In this document: one piece after another, positions 1 through 8,986 of the stretch
Numbering within the stretch: the stretch's first letter is position 1
Layout of the letters: every line of letters begins with the position of its first letter
NCBI GenBank assembly: GCA_017411325.1
Contig: JAFQQJ010000018.1
Location: 1-44,617, forward strand
Direction: 5' to 3'
Source of the DNA: Clostridia bacterium
Lineage (GTDB): Bacteria; Bacillota; Clostridia; CAKSNL01; HGM11501
Length of the DNA: 44,617 nucleotides
Made by a program: the position numbers and the translations under genes
Notes under the pieces: generated by a model
Database searches by the model: none
Seen by the model: only the letters and a program-made list of their open reading frames with translations
Told to the model about the DNA's origin: nothing

Positions 1-87
1 CTGGGGTTCAACTCCTTACGAAAAACCTTCGACAGTAACGAAAATAGTGTTTTAGAGGAACACCACTCGAACCCTGAAAAACCGCAT

Positions 88-129
88 GAAAAAGCGTGAT
101 GACACTACTGACAGTAATATCATCACGCT
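88..129 (-). terminator. Rho-independent terminator of ssrA
   Basis: Two perfectly complementary 10-base arms (93-102 and 120-129) form a hairpin just beyond the tmRNA 3' end. In the minus direction it is followed by a run of T. Bases 1-87 beyond it hold nothing I can identify. Confidence 0.85.
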
Positions 130-133
130 ACTA

Positions 134-476
134 TGGTGGAGGCGACGGGAGTCGAACCCGTGTCCGAAAATCTATCCGCACAGGCATCTCCGGGTGCAGC
201 TTATGGTCAGGATTCCCCCGCACTTAAGTCCACAAGCAAACTTAAGCGGTCGGTAGCTTCATCAGTCATGCCGTGCTCAAAGCTTTGCACGGTCACGTTC
301 ACCGCTAATCGACGCCCGAGCCGGAGTCGCGGTTATCCCCGGGCGGACGGCTGCACGTTAGGCAGCGATTGCTAAATTTCTGTTAGCGTTTATATTTAGA
401 ATTGAGTTTTTTAAGTGGTACTCGCCACTACCCGCTTCCCATGGTTCAAAATCCCCGTCGAAACCGGAACGCCCCC
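134..476 (-). ncRNA. ssrA: transfer-messenger RNA (tmRNA)
   Basis: This is the tmRNA that, with SmpB, rescues ribosomes stalled on broken mRNAs and tags the unfinished peptide for proteolysis. The minus strand starts GGGGGCGTTCCGGTTTCGAC, the typical tmRNA 5' end, and finishes with a TpsiC-like arm (GGGTTCGACTCCCG) and an encoded CCA at 134-136. It is a one-piece tmRNA of about 343 nt. The resume codon GCT and tag frame lie at 387-358. The tag reads A-N-R-N-L-A-I-A-A then TAA, so with the tRNA-borne alanine it is AANRNLAIAA, close to known clostridial tags. smpB lies directly upstream on the same strand and a strong terminator follows. Confidence 0.96.
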
Positions 477-480
477 AAAT

Positions 481-529
481 GAACAAATTGCAACAAAGCA
501 ATTTGTGAATGGAAAATGCAAAAACGGCG
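481..529. repeat. 49-bp direct repeat with internal hairpin, copy 1
   Basis: This copy begins a few bases upstream of the tmRNA 5' end. It contains the inverted repeat ACAAATTGC/GCAATTTGT around AACAAA. A near-identical copy lies at 602-650. Between the copies are two more hairpins: AAAAAGC/GCTTTTT near 535-556 and AGAAAATAC/GTATTTTCT at 578-600. Confidence 0.7.
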
Positions 530-601
530 CTGGCGCAAAAAAGCGAATAGCTTTTTTAGGCTTTTGCATTATAAAATAGAAAATACGAACAGTATTTTCT
601 G

Positions 602-650
602 AAACAAATTGCAACAAAGCAATTTATGAACGAAAAATGCAAAAACGGCG
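602..650. repeat. 49-bp direct repeat with internal hairpin, copy 2
   Basis: This is the second copy of the repeat at 481-529, with only a few substitutions. One of them shortens the internal stem to AAATTGC/GCAATTT. The smpB-ssrA intergenic stretch is therefore a tandem array of hairpins. I see no ORF in it. Confidence 0.7.
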
Positions 651-713
651 GTTTTCCGTCTATCATATTCTACCACAGCTTTATTACACAGCCGTTTCCG
701 ATATGTTAAATTA

Positions 714-1175
714 TCAATAATCTTTTCCGCGCATCTGTCTCTCAATATCGCGGTTTGCCTGCTTTTTAGCCATATCGTCTCGCTTATCATAGAGCTTTTT
801 ACCCTTACAAAGCGCAATTTCAATTTTAACCCTTCCGTGTTTAAGGTAGGCAGACAAGGGAATGATTGCACAGCCTTCCTGCTGAACCTTGCCGTAAAGC
901 TTCATAATTTCTGCCTTATGGAGCAGAAGCTTTTTGGGGCGAAGCGGATCTTTATTGAATATATTGCCCTTTTCATAGGGGCTTATATGCATCCCGTAAA
1001 TAAAAAGCTCGCCATTATCGACATGAGCATAAGAGTCCTTTAAGTTTACCTTGCCCATACGCATGGACTTTACTTCCGTTCCGAAAAGCTCAATTCCTGC
1101 TTCATACTTTTCAAGAATAAAATAGTTTCTCGCCGCGGTTTTATTGGATGCCAGAGTCTTTATTCCTTCTCCCAC
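714..1175 (-). CDS. smpB: SsrA-binding protein SmpB
   Basis: SmpB binds the tRNA-like part of tmRNA and takes it into the A site of stalled ribosomes. The 153-residue product has the family's normal length. It shows the N-terminal [10 protein letters not shown] segment, the FGTEVKSMR core, an oligonucleotide-binding-fold middle, and the basic C-terminal tail ([20 protein letters not shown]) that folds into the mRNA channel. The start is GTG at 1175, preceded by AAAGGAGGG at good spacing. The gene lies between secG and ssrA. A terminator follows secG, so smpB probably has its own promoter or depends on read-through. rnr, which usually sits between secG and smpB, is absent. Confidence 0.97.
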   Translation of the reverse strand: MGEGIKTLASNKTAARNYFILEKYEAGIELFGTEVKSMRMGKVNLKDSYAHVDNGELFIYGMHISPYEKGNIFNKDPLRPKKLLLHKAEIMKLYGKVQQEGCAIIPLSAYLKHGRVKIEIALCKGKKLYDKRDDMAKKQANRDIERQMRGKDY

Positions 1176-1200
1176 TTCACGCCCTCCTTTCTTCCGGGTT

Positions 1201-1232
1201 AAAAACGGAGCATTGGATTTCCAACGCTCCGT
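1201..1232 (-). terminator. Terminator after secG
   Basis: Twelve-base arms at 1205-1216 and 1221-1232, with one mismatched pair, enclose a 4-base loop. A T-run follows in the minus direction. It separates secG from smpB. Confidence 0.8.
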
Positions 1233-1240
1233 TTATTTGC

Positions 1241-1636
1241 TTATTCAGCAGTTTCTTCTGTAGCTTCTTCTACGGGAGCTTCTTCAGTAACTTCTTCAGT
1301 AGCCTCAGCAGTTTCTTCTACAACAGCGTCTTCATCGATAATCAGCTCGGGAGCCTCTGTAACGATTTCTTCGCCTGCTACATTGCTGTCCATCTTCTTA
1401 GCGATAAGAGAAAGAGAAACAGATGTAATAACGAAGAGGATTGCAAGCACAACTGTAATCTTTGCAAGAACGCCGTCCATTGTCTTACCCTTGTTCTTAC
1501 CGAAGAATGTTTCTGCTCCTCCTGCGATGCTTCCGGAAAGACCCTGAGATTTACCGGACTGGAAAAGTACTGTTACCATAAGACCGAATGCGATCAGAAT
1601 GTGAATAACGGTAACTACAATTTTTAATGCTGCCAT
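1241..1636 (-). CDS. secG: Preprotein translocase subunit SecG with an acidic C-terminal extension
   Basis: SecG is the small two-helix subunit of the SecYEG channel. Residues 3-25 and about 58-80 are hydrophobic helices joined by the family loop FQSGKSQGLSGSIAGGAETF. SecG is normally about 75-80 residues, but this protein has 131. The extra 50 or so residues form a repetitive, strongly acidic tail rich in E, T, A and V (EETAEATEEVTEEAPVEEAT). The start ATG at 1636 follows AGAAAGGA. The gene lies downstream of eno, with an intergenic promoter and an inverted repeat between them. Confidence 0.93.
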   Translation of the reverse strand: MAALKIVVTVIHILIAFGLMVTVLFQSGKSQGLSGSIAGGAETFFGKNKGKTMDGVLAKITVVLAILFVITSVSLSLIAKKMDSNVAGEEIVTEAPELIIDEDAVVEETAEATEEVTEEAPVEEATEETAE

Positions 1637-1649
1637 CTTTGTTCATTCC

Positions 1650-1717
1650 TTTCTGAAATATGTAAAATTTACCTCTTTTGTAAACTTCTCAAAACAGTTT
1701 ACCACATATTTCAGAAA
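1650..1717. repeat. 14-bp perfect inverted repeat in the eno-secG spacer
   Basis: TTTCTGAAATATGT (1650-1663) and ACATATTTCAGAAA (1704-1717) are exact inverted copies 40 bases apart. In minus-strand RNA the distal arm overlaps the secG Shine-Dalgarno. The upstream arm lies between the -35 and -10 boxes of the intergenic promoter. Confidence 0.75.
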
Positions 1718-1724
1718 AATACAA
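1696..1724 (-). promoter_or_regulatory. Predicted sigma-A promoter of secG
   Basis: On the minus strand TTGTAT (1724-1719) is followed after 17 bases by TAAACT (1701-1696), about 60 bases before the secG ATG. Confidence 0.55.
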
Positions 1725-1732
1725 CTCTTTTT

Positions 1733-2995
1733 TTAAATTTTTATTCTGTAAAGTGAAGAATTTTCACCCAATTCAGTCTCAATCTTTGTTAATCTGTTAT
1801 ATTTTGCACATCTCTCGCCCCTTGAGGGTGCTCCCGTTTTGATTTGTCCGCTGCCCAGCGCCACCGCAATATCGGCTATTGAGGAGTCCTCCGTTTCCCC
1901 GCTACGGTGAGAAATTATGGTTTTATAGCCCGCCTTATGCGCCGTATCCACGGCACTGATTGCCTCAGTTAGTGTTCCTATCTGATTGATTTTCACAAGC
2001 ACCGCATTACCTGCCCCAAGCGCGATGCCTTTTTTTATTCTTTTCGTATTTGTCACAAAAAGGTCATCTCCCACCAACTGACATTTATCTCCTATCATCG
2101 TTGTGAGGCTCTGCCAGCCCTGCCAGTCCTCCTCAGCCAGGGGATCCTCCATAGAAAATATGGGATAGCTTTCGGATAGATTTTTAAAATAAGTCACCAT
2201 TTCGCCTGAGGTATAACGTTTTCCTGACTTCGGCAGAACGTAGTTTTCACCGTCAAACCATTCGCTTGATGCCGCATCAATCGAAAGAAGTATATCCTCT
2301 CCGGGAGTAAGACCCGCCTTCTCCGTTGCTCGGATTATCAGCTCCAGCGCTTCCTCGTCGCCCGTCAGCTCCGGCGCAAAGCCGCCCTCGTCTCCGACGG
2401 AGGTTCTCCCGCCTTCGCTTTTTATTATACTTTTAAGGGAATGGAATACTTCCGCTCCCATCCTGACGGCTTCTGCCACAGAGCTTGCCGATGCGGGCAT
2501 AATCATAAATTCCTGAATGTCCACATTATTGTCGGCGTGAGCACCTCCGTTTAATATATTCATCATCGGGGTGGGCATAATGTGGGCATTTACCCCGCCA
2601 AGATAGCGGTAAAGGGGAACTCCGAGAGCATTTGATGCCGCACGGGCACAGGCAACGGAAACCGAAAGTATTGCATTTGCACCAAGGCGCTTTTTTTCCT
2701 CGGTGCCGTCGGCTTCAATCATTATTCTATCAAGCTCCCGCTGATTGAAAACGCATTTTCCTTTAAGCTCATCGTTTATCACTTTATTTACGTTTCCGAC
2801 CGCCTTTAATACGCCTTTACCGAGAAAGCGCTCTCCTCCGTCGCGAAGCTCGTGCGCTTCCGCCGCGCCTGTGGACGCCCCCGACGGAACGGAGGCAACG
2901 CCCTTTACTCCGTTTTCTAAGGTAACCTCCGCTTCCACCGTGGGAAAACCGCGGGAATCCAAAATTTCCCTTGCCTTAACTTCCTTTATATACAT
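1733..2995 (-). CDS. eno: Enolase (phosphopyruvate hydratase)
   Basis: Enolase converts 2-phosphoglycerate to phosphoenolpyruvate in glycolysis. The 420-residue product is full length. It has the N-terminal [15 protein letters not shown] and the PSGASTG loop, and the Mg-binding acids in [16 protein letters not shown] and VGDDLFVTN. The catalytic lysine is in LVKINQIGT and the [10 protein letters not shown] loop is present. ATG at 2995 follows GAAAGGCGG. It heads the eno-secG-smpB-ssrA group. Confidence 0.98.
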   Translation of the reverse strand: MYIKEVKAREILDSRGFPTVEAEVTLENGVKGVASVPSGASTGAAEAHELRDGGERFLGKGVLKAVGNVNKVINDELKGKCVFNQRELDRIMIEADGTEEKKRLGANAILSVSVACARAASNALGVPLYRYLGGVNAHIMPTPMMNILNGGAHADNNVDIQEFMIMPASASSVAEAVRMGAEVFHSLKSIIKSEGGRTSVGDEGGFAPELTGDEEALELIIRATEKAGLTPGEDILLSIDAASSEWFDGENYVLPKSGKRYTSGEMVTYFKNLSESYPIFSMEDPLAEEDWQGWQSLTTMIGDKCQLVGDDLFVTNTKRIKKGIALGAGNAVLVKINQIGTLTEAISAVDTAHKAGYKTIISHRSGETEDSSIADIAVALGSGQIKTGAPSRGERCAKYNRLTKIETELGENSSLYRIKI

Positions 2996-3083
2996 AAAAA
3001 ACCGCCTTTCATAATTGCTTATACTGTAATTATCGTCAGTTTTTCTTTATTTATACTTACAGGACAAGAAAACAATTAATAAC

Positions 3084-3103
3084 GGAAGGGATAAATCCCT
3101 TCC
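3084..3103. repeat. Short perfect palindromic hairpin
   Basis: GGAAGGGA and TCCCTTCC pair around TAAA in the spacer between eno and the next gene. It has no T-run, so it is more likely a small dispersed palindrome than a terminator. Confidence 0.45.
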
Positions 3104-3132
3104 CTACGATATTTAATTCCGTCAGATATGCG

Positions 3133-3161
3133 AAAAACCTGCAGGCATTGCCTGCAGGTTT
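3133..3161 (-). terminator. Terminator after the F420-ligase-family gene
   Basis: Twelve-base perfect arms (3135-3146 and 3150-3161) with a 3-base loop are followed by T residues in the minus direction, just after the stop at 3166. Confidence 0.85.
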
Positions 3162-3165
3162 CGTA

Positions 3166-4362
3166 TTAGTTAGTATAGTTATCGAAATAGCCCTGAACAA
3201 GGACAACGGGTGTTCCCTTGTCGCCGGAGCCCGATGTAAGGTCGCAGAGCGAACCGATTAAATCAGTAAGCTGACGGGGTGTTGTTCCCTGGGAAGCCAT
3301 ATTACCCACAAGGTTTCCGTCCTTTTTCTTGATGCTTTCGGAAATTGCCTGCTTTAATGCCTCGCCCGACAAATCCTTATAGTCGTTATCCGCAAGATAC
3401 TTAAGCTTAAGCTCGTTGGGTGTACCTATAAGACCGTCGGTAAATGCGGGAGAAACAACCGGGTCTGCAAGCTCCCATATCTTGCCCTGAGGATCCTTGA
3501 AGGCACCGTCGCCGTAAACCATAACTTCAACGTGAGCACCGGTTCTATCAAGTACCTGCTTCTGTATTTCCAGAACAAGGCCCTTACACTCTCTGGGGAA
3601 AAGCTTTATCTTATCTTCAGTAGACTTGTTTGAGCCAAGAAGTCCGTACTTTTCGTTGTATCCGCTTCCGTTTACGGGTGATGTTAATATTTCGTCAATT
3701 CCCACAACGGTTTTAGCACCTGCAGCTTTCAAGATACGCTTTGTTCTTGCCCTTGTATGAATGTCACAGTTTAATACTGTATCGGTATAATCAAGAATTG
3801 CCTTTGCCTGATTTGCGAAAACGATTTCAACCTCGGCACCCATTTCCTTTATAAGGTTACCGTAGTATTCAACATAGTCAACACCGGTAAATTCGTGCTT
3901 GTTTTCGCCGAAAAGCTCTCTGTATTTCTCTAAAGAGAGAACATCGGAATAGGGGTTCACCCCTGCTGCGTCAACCTTATCAAGGCTTACGAGCTCGTTA
4001 CCAACCTCGTCTGAGGGATAGCTTAACATAAGGACAATTTTCTTTGCGCCCTTTGCGATTCCTCGGAGGCATATAGCAAAACGGTTACGGGAAAGGATGG
4101 GGAAAATAACACCCACGGTTTCTCCGCCAAGCTTCGCCTTTACATCTTCTGCAATATCGTCAACAGATGCATAGTTACCCTGTGCACGTGCTACGATTGA
4201 CTCTGTAATGGAAATAACGTCACGGTCACGAAGGGAAAATCCTTCATACTCTGCTGCCTCGATAACGCTGTCAGCCACTATTTTCGCAAGGTCATCCCCT
4301 TCACGGATAATGGGACAACGGATACCGCGGGATACCGTTCCGACTCTTCTTTCTTTTTCCAT
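3166..4362 (-). CDS. Coenzyme F420-0:L-glutamate ligase family protein
   Basis: The 398-residue protein resembles the F420_ligase family (CofE/FbiB-like fold), which adds glutamate to F420-0 in archaea and actinobacteria. Family-like stretches are GIRCPIIREGDDLAKIV at the N-terminus, DVISITESIVARAQGN, FPILSRNRFAICLRGIAKGA, and VMVYGDGAFKDPQGKIWELA near residue 290. Clostridia that lack F420 often carry such proteins. Nothing else in this window suggests F420 biosynthesis, so the true substrate is unknown; another gamma-glutamyl or amide ligation is possible. ATG at 4362 follows AAGGACTGAAGG. The gene appears to be a single transcription unit with its own promoter and terminator. Confidence 0.8.
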   Translation of the reverse strand: MEKERRVGTVSRGIRCPIIREGDDLAKIVADSVIEAAEYEGFSLRDRDVISITESIVARAQGNYASVDDIAEDVKAKLGGETVGVIFPILSRNRFAICLRGIAKGAKKIVLMLSYPSDEVGNELVSLDKVDAAGVNPYSDVLSLEKYRELFGENKHEFTGVDYVEYYGNLIKEMGAEVEIVFANQAKAILDYTDTVLNCDIHTRARTKRILKAAGAKTVVGIDEILTSPVNGSGYNEKYGLLGSNKSTEDKIKLFPRECKGLVLEIQKQVLDRTGAHVEVMVYGDGAFKDPQGKIWELADPVVSPAFTDGLIGTPNELKLKYLADNDYKDLSGEALKQAISESIKKKDGNLVGNMASQGTTPRQLTDLIGSLCDLTSGSGDKGTPVVLVQGYFDNYTN

Positions 4363-4424
4363 AAACCTTCAGTCCTTTCAAATAAGTTTGTCATAAGCAT
4401 TTGCTTTAACAACACTACCTTATT

Positions 4425-4453
4425 ATTTTACATCTTTTTCCCGAAATATTCAA
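4425..4453 (-). promoter_or_regulatory. Predicted sigma-A promoter of the F420-ligase-family gene
   Basis: On the minus strand TTGAAT (4453-4448), 17 bases, TAAAAT (4430-4425). It lies about 65 bases before the ATG at 4362. Confidence 0.55.
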
Positions 4454-4545
4454 TAGAAATTTTTATATTATGGAAAATTTTTTTGTTTTTTTCGGTATCT
4501 CACATAAAATTTCGGCAAATATTTTTTTCATTTTTATATTATTTT

Positions 4546-5916
4546 TTAACTTTTTATCCTTTTGCTTAAAAATAAAAGGGCAATTAAATTGGGAATTGCC
4601 ATTGCTGCATTCATTACCTTTGCAAGAGTCCACACCGTGGGAACGGAAATGAAAGGCCCGAGAAAAACCGCCAGAGTATATAAAAAACGGTATGCCCTGA
4701 TTCCCCTTTTATCGCTTTTTGTTATATAGGAAAGGCACGCTTCTCCATAGCAGCTCCATCCGATTATGGTTGAAAATGCAAAAAGGACAACGCACAGCGT
4801 AAAAAGAAGCGATGCAACATCTCCGCCCTTAAAAAAGCCTGTTTCAAAGGTTTTTTCCGCAATTTCAGCCCCCGTCATACCGCCTTCTTTATAGCTTCCC
4901 GTAACTAAAACGGCAAGAGACGTAAGGGTACAGATTACAAAAGTATCTATAAAAACCGACACCATTGATAAAAGCCCCTGGCTTTCGGGCGAATCGGTTT
5001 TTGCCGAAGCATCGGCTATGGGCGATGTACCAAGCCCCGCTTCGTTTGAAAATACGCCGCCGGAGAGGCCTTGACGGAGTGCCTCCCTCAAAGTTATGCC
5101 CGATGCCGCACCCAGCACCGCCTCAGGCGAAAAGGCACTTTTTATGACAAGATATATTGAAGGGATTATTTTTTCGGCGTTACCTGCTATAACTATTATG
5201 CAAAGGGATATGTACAAAAGTGCCATAAAGGGAACGGTCAGTTCGGCAATACGGGAAATTCTTTTTATTCCGCCCACAAGGGCGATTCCCGATAAAACAG
5301 CGGCAAGGATGGCACAAGCCACCGTAACCGATGAAAAAGAGACATTTCCGAATTTTATAAAATCAGGGTTGTTATTATCCTTCAAAAAGCTTCCTACAGC
5401 ATCGGCTATGGCGTTTGACTGAACCAATGTCCCCATTCCGAGCAAGGATGCGCAAAGCCCCGAAAAGGCGAAAAAATAAGAAAGCGGCTTAAACGCCTTC
5501 CCCATTCCAAGCTCAATATAGTAAAAAGGGCCCCCTTTTGTTTCCCCGTTTTCCGTGATGCGGTATTTTACGGCAAGGAAGCCTTCTGCATATTTTGTTG
5601 CCATACCGAAAAAGGCGGCTGCCAGCATCCATAAAAGGGCTCCGGGCCCGCCTAAGGAAATTGATGCGGCAACGCCAATTATATTTCCCGTTCCGATGGT
5701 TGCCGAAAGGGACGTGCAAAGCGATGCAAAGGGCGAAATTTCTCCCTCGCCTTTATCATTTTTCCTCAGCAGGGATAAAAGCGCTTCCTTTAATTTTCTC
5801 ACCTGAAGAAAGTTGAGCTTTATTGTAAAATAAATGCCGGATGCAAGTATTAACAGGGCAAGAGGCCCTCCCCACAGAAAGCTGTCTGCCATATAAAGAA
5901 ATTCCGTAAAATTCAT
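4546..5916 (-). CDS. Alanine/glycine:cation symporter (AGCS family)
   Basis: This is a sodium-coupled amino-acid uptake permease of the AGCS family. The 456 residues form a multi-helix membrane protein with family stretches such as SLSATIGTGNIIGVAASISLGGPGA, MATKYAEGFLAVKYR, GGPFYYIELGMG, SGGVFSNEAGLGTSPIADA, and IIGWSCYGEACLSYI near the C-terminus. ATG at 5916 has the strong site GGAGGGG upstream. No clear terminator follows it, and the 180-bp spacer to the next gene is very T-rich on the plus strand. The transported substrate (alanine, glycine or serine) cannot be read from the sequence. Confidence 0.93.
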   Translation of the reverse strand: MNFTEFLYMADSFLWGGPLALLILASGIYFTIKLNFLQVRKLKEALLSLLRKNDKGEGEISPFASLCTSLSATIGTGNIIGVAASISLGGPGALLWMLAAAFFGMATKYAEGFLAVKYRITENGETKGGPFYYIELGMGKAFKPLSYFFAFSGLCASLLGMGTLVQSNAIADAVGSFLKDNNNPDFIKFGNVSFSSVTVACAILAAVLSGIALVGGIKRISRIAELTVPFMALLYISLCIIVIAGNAEKIIPSIYLVIKSAFSPEAVLGAASGITLREALRQGLSGGVFSNEAGLGTSPIADASAKTDSPESQGLLSMVSVFIDTFVICTLTSLAVLVTGSYKEGGMTGAEIAEKTFETGFFKGGDVASLLFTLCVVLFAFSTIIGWSCYGEACLSYITKSDKRGIRAYRFLYTLAVFLGPFISVPTVWTLAKVMNAAMAIPNLIALLFLSKRIKS

Positions 5917-5993
5917 ATATACCCCTCCGCTTATTACTTATGCAAAGGGCAAAATAAAAATGCAGGCAATTTATAGTGAAATGAAAAACGTAA

Positions 5994-6021
5994 TTGTATG
6001 TGGTTGTTCCGTTGATATAGT
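5994..6021 (+). promoter_or_regulatory. Promoter-like sequence pointing into repeat element A
   Basis: TTGTAT, 16 bases, TATAGT. A transcript would start near 6028, at the edge of the 6037-6255 element. The second copy of the element has no obvious counterpart. Confidence 0.35.
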
Positions 6022-6036
6022 GCACTCCCTTTTTAA

Positions 6037-6255
6037 GGAGATAGGAAAAAATGTTTCAGAACGGACAAACTGCACCGCCCGAAGGCGTATATAGATACGT
6101 CGAGGGTGAAGTTTGTTCGTAGCAAAAAGGCTTAAAATGAAGAAAAATCGCAGTACTGCGATTTTTCAACAATATTTTTCAACATAGAGTTTGTAACTTT
6201 GTCCAATTCTTTAATTTATTTGCCTTTTTGCGGTCTGGACTTTTTTTACATCTCC
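6037..6255 (+). mobile_element. MITE-like structured repeat element, copy A
   Basis: This 219-bp element has a second copy in the opposite orientation at 24291-24507. The ends are AAGGAGAT and ATCTCCTT, and the terminal inverted repeat extends imperfectly into the A-rich and T-rich tracts. Inside are a long stem (6061-6071 with 6110-6120), a hairpin GCGTAT/ATACGT (6085-6100), the inverted pair GCAAAAAGGC/GCCTTTTTGC, and a perfect terminator-like hairpin at 6142-6167. The right end lies 3 bp from the hpf stop codon, so the element forms the 3' UTR of hpf. No transposase gene and no clear target-site duplication were seen. It could instead be a small-RNA gene family. Confidence 0.7.
6142..6167. 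terminator. Bidirectional terminator hairpin inside element A
   Basis: GAAAAATCGCA and TGCGATTTTTC pair around GTAC. A-tract and T-tract are built into the stem, so it can work in both directions. It would end hpf transcripts from the right. Confidence 0.7.
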
Positions 6256-6258
6256 TTT

Positions 6259-6789
6259 TTATTCCATTTCTATAAGACCGTAGTCCTTATCGTTTCTCTT
6301 GTAAACCAGCTTTGTTTCTTCCGTTACCGCATCCTTGAAAACGAAGAATGCGTGGCCAAGCAGGTTCATCTGCAAAATTGCTTCTTCCGTGCTCATGGGC
6401 TTTAAGGCGATTTTCTTCTGCTTTACAACGTTGAATTCCTTTTCTTCTTCGGTTTCGGTGCCCGTTTCAAAGTTTGAAGCATCAAAAGCATTTTCACGAA
6501 GCCTTTTTTCAAGGCGGGTTTTATTTTTCCTTATCTGACGCTCAATTACCGTAACCACCTTGTCAATTGCCGTGTAGGCATCGTCCGTATTTTCCTCGGC
6601 ACGGTAAATCATTCCTCCGGAAAAGACTGTTACCTCCATAACGCTGCGGTCTCCCTTTTCACCCGTTAAGGTTACTTTCGCCTCTGCGTCCTCCCGGAAG
6701 AATTTGTCCAGCTTTGAAAGCTTCTTTTCGATTAATTCCTTAAGACGCTCTTCAATTTCAATTCTTCTTCCGCTGATGATAACCTTCAT
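6259..6789 (-). CDS. hpf: Ribosome hibernation-promoting factor, long form (HPF/YfiA)
   Basis: HPF binds the 30S subunit in stationary phase. The long form also dimerises ribosomes into 100S particles. The 176 residues comprise the N-terminal S30AE domain (about 1-100, MKVIISGRRIEIEERLKELI) and the C-terminal dimerisation domain (about 118-173, VKQKKIALKPMSTEEAILQM, then LVYKRNDKDYGLIE), joined by an acidic linker. ATG at 6789 follows GAAAGGGG. Its own predicted promoter and the leader hairpin GAAGGG/CCTTCC lie upstream. The stop codon runs directly into repeat element A, which supplies the terminator. Confidence 0.95.
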   Translation of the reverse strand: MKVIISGRRIEIEERLKELIEKKLSKLDKFFREDAEAKVTLTGEKGDRSVMEVTVFSGGMIYRAEENTDDAYTAIDKVVTVIERQIRKNKTRLEKRLRENAFDASNFETGTETEEEKEFNVVKQKKIALKPMSTEEAILQMNLLGHAFFVFKDAVTEETKLVYKRNDKDYGLIEME

Positions 6790-6839
6790 ATAAACAGCCC
6801 CTTTCGTTTTTACCGGAAGGATTTCCCTTCTTTATTTAT

Positions 6840-6868
6840 AATATACCATATTTGCACAAAAAAATCAA
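6840..6868 (-). promoter_or_regulatory. Predicted sigma-A promoter of hpf
   Basis: On the minus strand TTGATT (6868-6863), 17 bases, TATATT (6845-6840), about 50 bases before the hpf start. Confidence 0.55.
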
Positions 6869-6934
6869 TATATTTTTATATTTTTAATATAACTTGCACA
6901 AAATCTTTACCGAATTGTAATATAAAGGGGCGAA

Positions 6935-6966
6935 AAAATACGGAAGGTGCCACCTTCCGTATTTTT
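6935..6966 (-). terminator. Terminator after ligA
   Basis: A near-perfect palindrome with A/T tails (AATACGGAAGG and CCTTCCGTATT) directly follows the ligA stop at 6967-6969. Confidence 0.85.
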
Positions 6967-8943
<1,977 letters not shown>

Positions 8944-8986
8944 TTATATTATATAGATAATTATAAATGTGTAAATATATAAATAT

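Noticed and set aside
1..87. Possible integrated element next to ssrA
   Set aside because: The 3' end of ssrA is a common integration site, but only 87 bases are available and no att repeat or recombinase can be seen.
133..375. 80-codon open frame on the plus strand
   Set aside because: It lies antisense over the tmRNA gene, whose ends, tag and tRNA-like domain are unmistakable.
1148..1627. 159-codon frame on the plus strand
   Set aside because: It is antisense to secG and spans the secG terminator. Its Ser/Phe-rich sequence reflects the Glu-rich tail read backwards.
6051..6122. Small ORF (MFQNGQTAPPEGVYRYVEGE...) in repeat element A with a good ribosome-binding site
   Set aside because: In copy B the frame stops after 12 codons, while the RNA pairing around it is conserved. 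Structure, not protein, seems to be maintained.
6035..6261. Target-site duplication around element A (TTTTTA on both sides)
   Set aside because: The match is not exact at the element edges, and copy B shows no flanking repeat. The T-runs may be chance.
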